Positions 34,499-36,226 of a stretch of 36,226 nt of DNA are shown piece by piece. Position numbers and translations under genes: made by a program. Where the stretch lies: the NCBI GenBank assembly GCA_902533295.1, contig CACALG010000005.1:1-36226 (forward strand). Direction: 5' to 3'. The stretch is from an uncultured marine group III euryarchaeote (GTDB lineage: Archaea; Thermoplasmatota; Poseidoniia; MGIII; CG-Epi1). Below the pieces are notes generated by a model, which saw only the letters and a program-made list of their open reading frames with translations, did not search any database and was not told the origin of the DNA. Positions within the stretch are counted from its first letter, which is position 1. Each line of letters opens with the position of its first letter.

Positions 34499-35803
34499 CT
34501 ATGCATCAGGTTCTTTCAATTCTTTAGGAGGTTCAGATGAAGTCATCTGATCCTTAATTCCATCATCAACAACTTGCTGGAGTGCTTCATCTGCTTCTTC
34601 TTTAATTGCATCTAATTCAGCTTGCATTTCGTCTGATGTAGGAATTGTTCCAAGTACGTCCTCTGATTTGCCAAGTGCTTTCTCCATATCTTTAACATCA
34701 GATAACTGTCTGTCTGGAGCTTTGCGCGAATAACCTACATAATCTGCTGCACCTTCGAATAATTTTGTCAATTCGAATGGAAGGACAAATTTCGTAGATT
34801 CTCCTTCACCAATATCTTTCAAAGCATCAAGGCTCAATACTGTTAGAGCTTTTGAATCTAAAGCTGAGGCACCCATAGCTGTAATTCTTAGACCTTGAGC
34901 TTCCCCTTGTTTCTCTAATATAGTCTGTGAACGCTGACCTTGTGCCTCCAAGACTTTGGCTTGTCTGACACCTTCTGCTGCTAGAATTCGAGATTGTTTG
35001 TCTCCTTCTGCAGTCAAAATTCGAGATTGTTTGTCTCCTTCTGCTGATAGAATTGCTGATCTCTTTTCACCGTCTGCTTTCAAAATAGCTGCACGTCTTT
35101 CACGTTCTGCTGAGGTCTGTTCCTCCATTGCAGCTTTAACATTTGGTGAAGGATCGACTTCTCTGATTTCTACGTTGTCAACCTTAACGCCCCAAGGGTC
35201 TGTTTCAATATCTAATTTTTCTCTTAGAATTGCATTAATTTTATCTCTACTGGAGAAAATTTCATCCAATTCCATGTCACCTACAACACCTCTTAAGGTT
35301 GTTTGAGCCATGTTGACTATTGCAGCTCTATAATTTGCTACAGCCAATACTGCTTTCTTAGCATCTGCCACTTTGTAGTATACGACTGCGTCAACCATTG
35401 TTGGTGAGTTATCTTTTGTAATAACTTCTTGACGTGGAACATCAAGAACTTGTATACGGAGATCTACCTTGAAGACCTGAGTTATAAGTGGAATCACAAA
35501 GTTCCATCCTGGATTAAGCATCGAATGGTACTTACCCAATCTTAATGCTACACCTGATTCATATTGTTCTATCTGTACAATGGTTGTCATTAATATGACA
35601 ACGAGGATTGCACCGATAATCAACAATAATATTATCAAAGGGCCAATGACGCTTTCATCAGTGTCGTCTGCAGATACTCCACCATCGTCATCTCCACTTT
35701 CTTCGTGTTCATCTGCTCCTACATTATATGTTGGAACTGTAACGAAAGCGCTCATGACCATCATGAAAAATACTGCTAGTGTAGCTAGTCGGCTTAAGTT
35801 CAT
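34499..35803 (-). CDS. SPFH-domain protein, stomatin/HflK-like
   Basis: A 434-residue protein. A signal-like N-terminus (1-28) and an acidic stretch precede a membrane helix (about 53-75). The SPFH domain follows: VALRLGKYHSMLNPGWNFVI, VDLRIQVLDVPRQEVITKDN, VDAVVYYKVADAK and RGVVGDMELDEIFSSRDKIN, all typical of stomatins. Residues about 230-300 are the Ala/Glu coiled coil made of near-repeats (ILSAEGDKQSRILTAEGDKQ). SPFH proteins form oligomeric membrane microdomain scaffolds. The adjacent NfeD gene (25-bp gap) is the classical partner. A GGAG motif lies 11-14 nt before the ATG at 35803. The N-terminal signal plus acidic external stretch is longer than in most stomatins. Confidence 0.94.
   Translation of the reverse strand: MNLSRLATLAVFFMMVMSAFVTVPTYNVGADEHEESGDDDGGVSADDTDESVIGPLIILLLIIGAILVVILMTTIVQIEQYESGVALRLGKYHSMLNPGWNFVIPLITQVFKVDLRIQVLDVPRQEVITKDNSPTMVDAVVYYKVADAKKAVLAVANYRAAIVNMAQTTLRGVVGDMELDEIFSSRDKINAILREKLDIETDPWGVKVDNVEIREVDPSPNVKAAMEEQTSAERERRAAILKADGEKRSAILSAEGDKQSRILTAEGDKQSRILAAEGVRQAKVLEAQGQRSQTILEKQGEAQGLRITAMGASALDSKALTVLSLDALKDIGEGESTKFVLPFELTKLFEGAADYVGYSRKAPDRQLSDVKDMEKALGKSEDVLGTIPTSDEMQAELDAIKEEADEALQQVVDDGIKDQMTSSEPPKELKEPDA
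34985..35044. repeat. 33-bp tandem coding repeat in the SPFH gene
   Basis: A 27-bp segment starting AATTCGAGATTGTTTGTCTC is identical at 34985-35011 and 35018-35044, giving a 33-bp (11-codon) period. It encodes successive EGDKQSRIL(T/A)A units of the coiled coil. Weaker copies flank it. It indicates recent duplication inside the coiled coil. Confidence 0.85.
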
Positions 35804-35828
35804 AGTTTATTTTTTTTCTCCTTTTTTA

Positions 35829-36226
35829 TTATTCGGGTACCACTGTAAGAGTGATTCCTTCTGCATGTGTAACTTTTACCTTAATTCCTTTTTCAATATT
35901 AGATTCTGATGTAGCTCTGAATTCTTCTCTACCAATTTTTGCTTTTCCAGTCATATCATTAGCAACTACTTCTTTAGTTACAATACCTGATTTTCCAACC
36001 ATTGATTCGATACTCATCTCACTAGGTGTATCTGGTGGTGCTAAGGATTGATACATTGTCATTGTTCCATACAAAGATCCAATACCCACTATTAACCCTA
36101 TTACAAGCAAAGCCCCAGGACTTAAGTTCAACGTCGATTCAAAAGTCATTAGAATGCCTAAGACTATGAATACAGTGCCTGGTACTGCAATCAAAAATCC
36201 TGGCTGAAATACTTCTACAACAAATA
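35829..36226 (-). CDS. NfeD-like membrane protein (N-terminus cut by window edge)
   Basis: The reading frame stays open through 36226, so the start lies outside the window. The first visible residues FVVEVFQPGFLIAVPGTVFI and following helices match the membrane part of short NfeD proteins, and the last 65 residues (VGKSGIVTKEVVANDMTGKA, then KVKVTHAEGITLTV) are the OB-fold soluble domain. NfeD proteins partner with SPFH/stomatin proteins in the membrane, consistent with the SPFH gene 25 bp downstream. A TTG at 36194 could serve as an internal start but would remove the conserved PGF segment. Confidence 0.9.
   Translation of the reverse strand, partial: FVVEVFQPGFLIAVPGTVFIVLGILMTFESTLNLSPGALLVIGLIVGIGSLYGTMTMYQSLAPPDTPSEMSIESMVGKSGIVTKEVVANDMTGKAKIGREEFRATSESNIEKGIKVKVTHAEGITLTVVPE

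Noticed and set aside
36192-36194. TTG at 36194 as the true start of the NfeD-like gene
   Set aside because: The frame stays open upstream and encodes a conserved-looking EVFQPGF segment typical of NfeD, so the real start is outside the window.

Overview
The window looks like a fragment of a marine planktonic euryarchaeon, most likely Poseidoniales (Marine Group II) or a close Thermoplasmata-class relative. Archaeal signs are ArcS and RaSEA (archaeosine), Pth2, an archaeal/eukaryotic-type prolyl-tRNA synthetase, a His-type (Sec11-like) signal peptidase, an AglB/STT3 oligosaccharyltransferase, a type IV pilin with a class III signal, and several TATA-like boxes about 23-30 nt before a start codon (leaderless style). 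Mixed in are genes usually found in bacteria or phages: full-length MutS, a T4 endonuclease V-like photoproduct glycosylase, a YyaL/DUF255 protein and a homogentisate pathway. DNA is AT-rich and gene-dense. I see no rRNA, tRNA, CRISPR array or insertion sequence, and no gene-free stretch over 300 bp. The lineage call is inference.

Layout. (1) 1-5283, minus strand: tatA, a membrane protein with coiled coil and C-terminal SAP motif, and a very large secreted ELWxxDGT-repeat/TSP3 protein cut by the left edge. (2) 5386-6513, plus: divergent tatC and the endonuclease V homologue. (3) 6502-13996: YyaL-like protein (minus), mutS (plus), a small membrane protein (minus) and a site-2 protease with a PKD domain (plus). 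(4) 14063-18640, plus: a tightly coupled homogentisate operon of hpd, hmgA, an unrecognised 335-residue protein, and fahA. (5) 18729-25757: a giant AglB of about 2,342 residues. (6) 25786-27444, minus: two small membrane proteins with near-identical promoters and 3' flanking motifs, and a type IV pilin. (7) 27576-34458, minus: a probable seven-gene run arcS-raSEA-DUF1616-pth2-zinc ribbon-signal peptidase-proS. (8) 34499-36226, minus: SPFH/stomatin protein and NfeD, the latter cut by the right edge.

How the parts fit. Much of the window serves the cell surface: Tat export, signal peptidase, N-glycosylation, intramembrane proteolysis, SPFH/NfeD, a pilin and a giant secreted repeat protein. Two DNA-repair genes (photoproduct glycosylase, MutS) suit a sunlit habitat. 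The homogentisate operon turns 4-hydroxyphenylpyruvate into fumarate and acetoacetate, but the expected maleylacetoacetate isomerase is absent; the unknown gene sits exactly between the enzymes before and after that step. I regard that gene as the best candidate for new biochemistry here. The giant AglB ectodomain and the SAP-bearing membrane protein come next.
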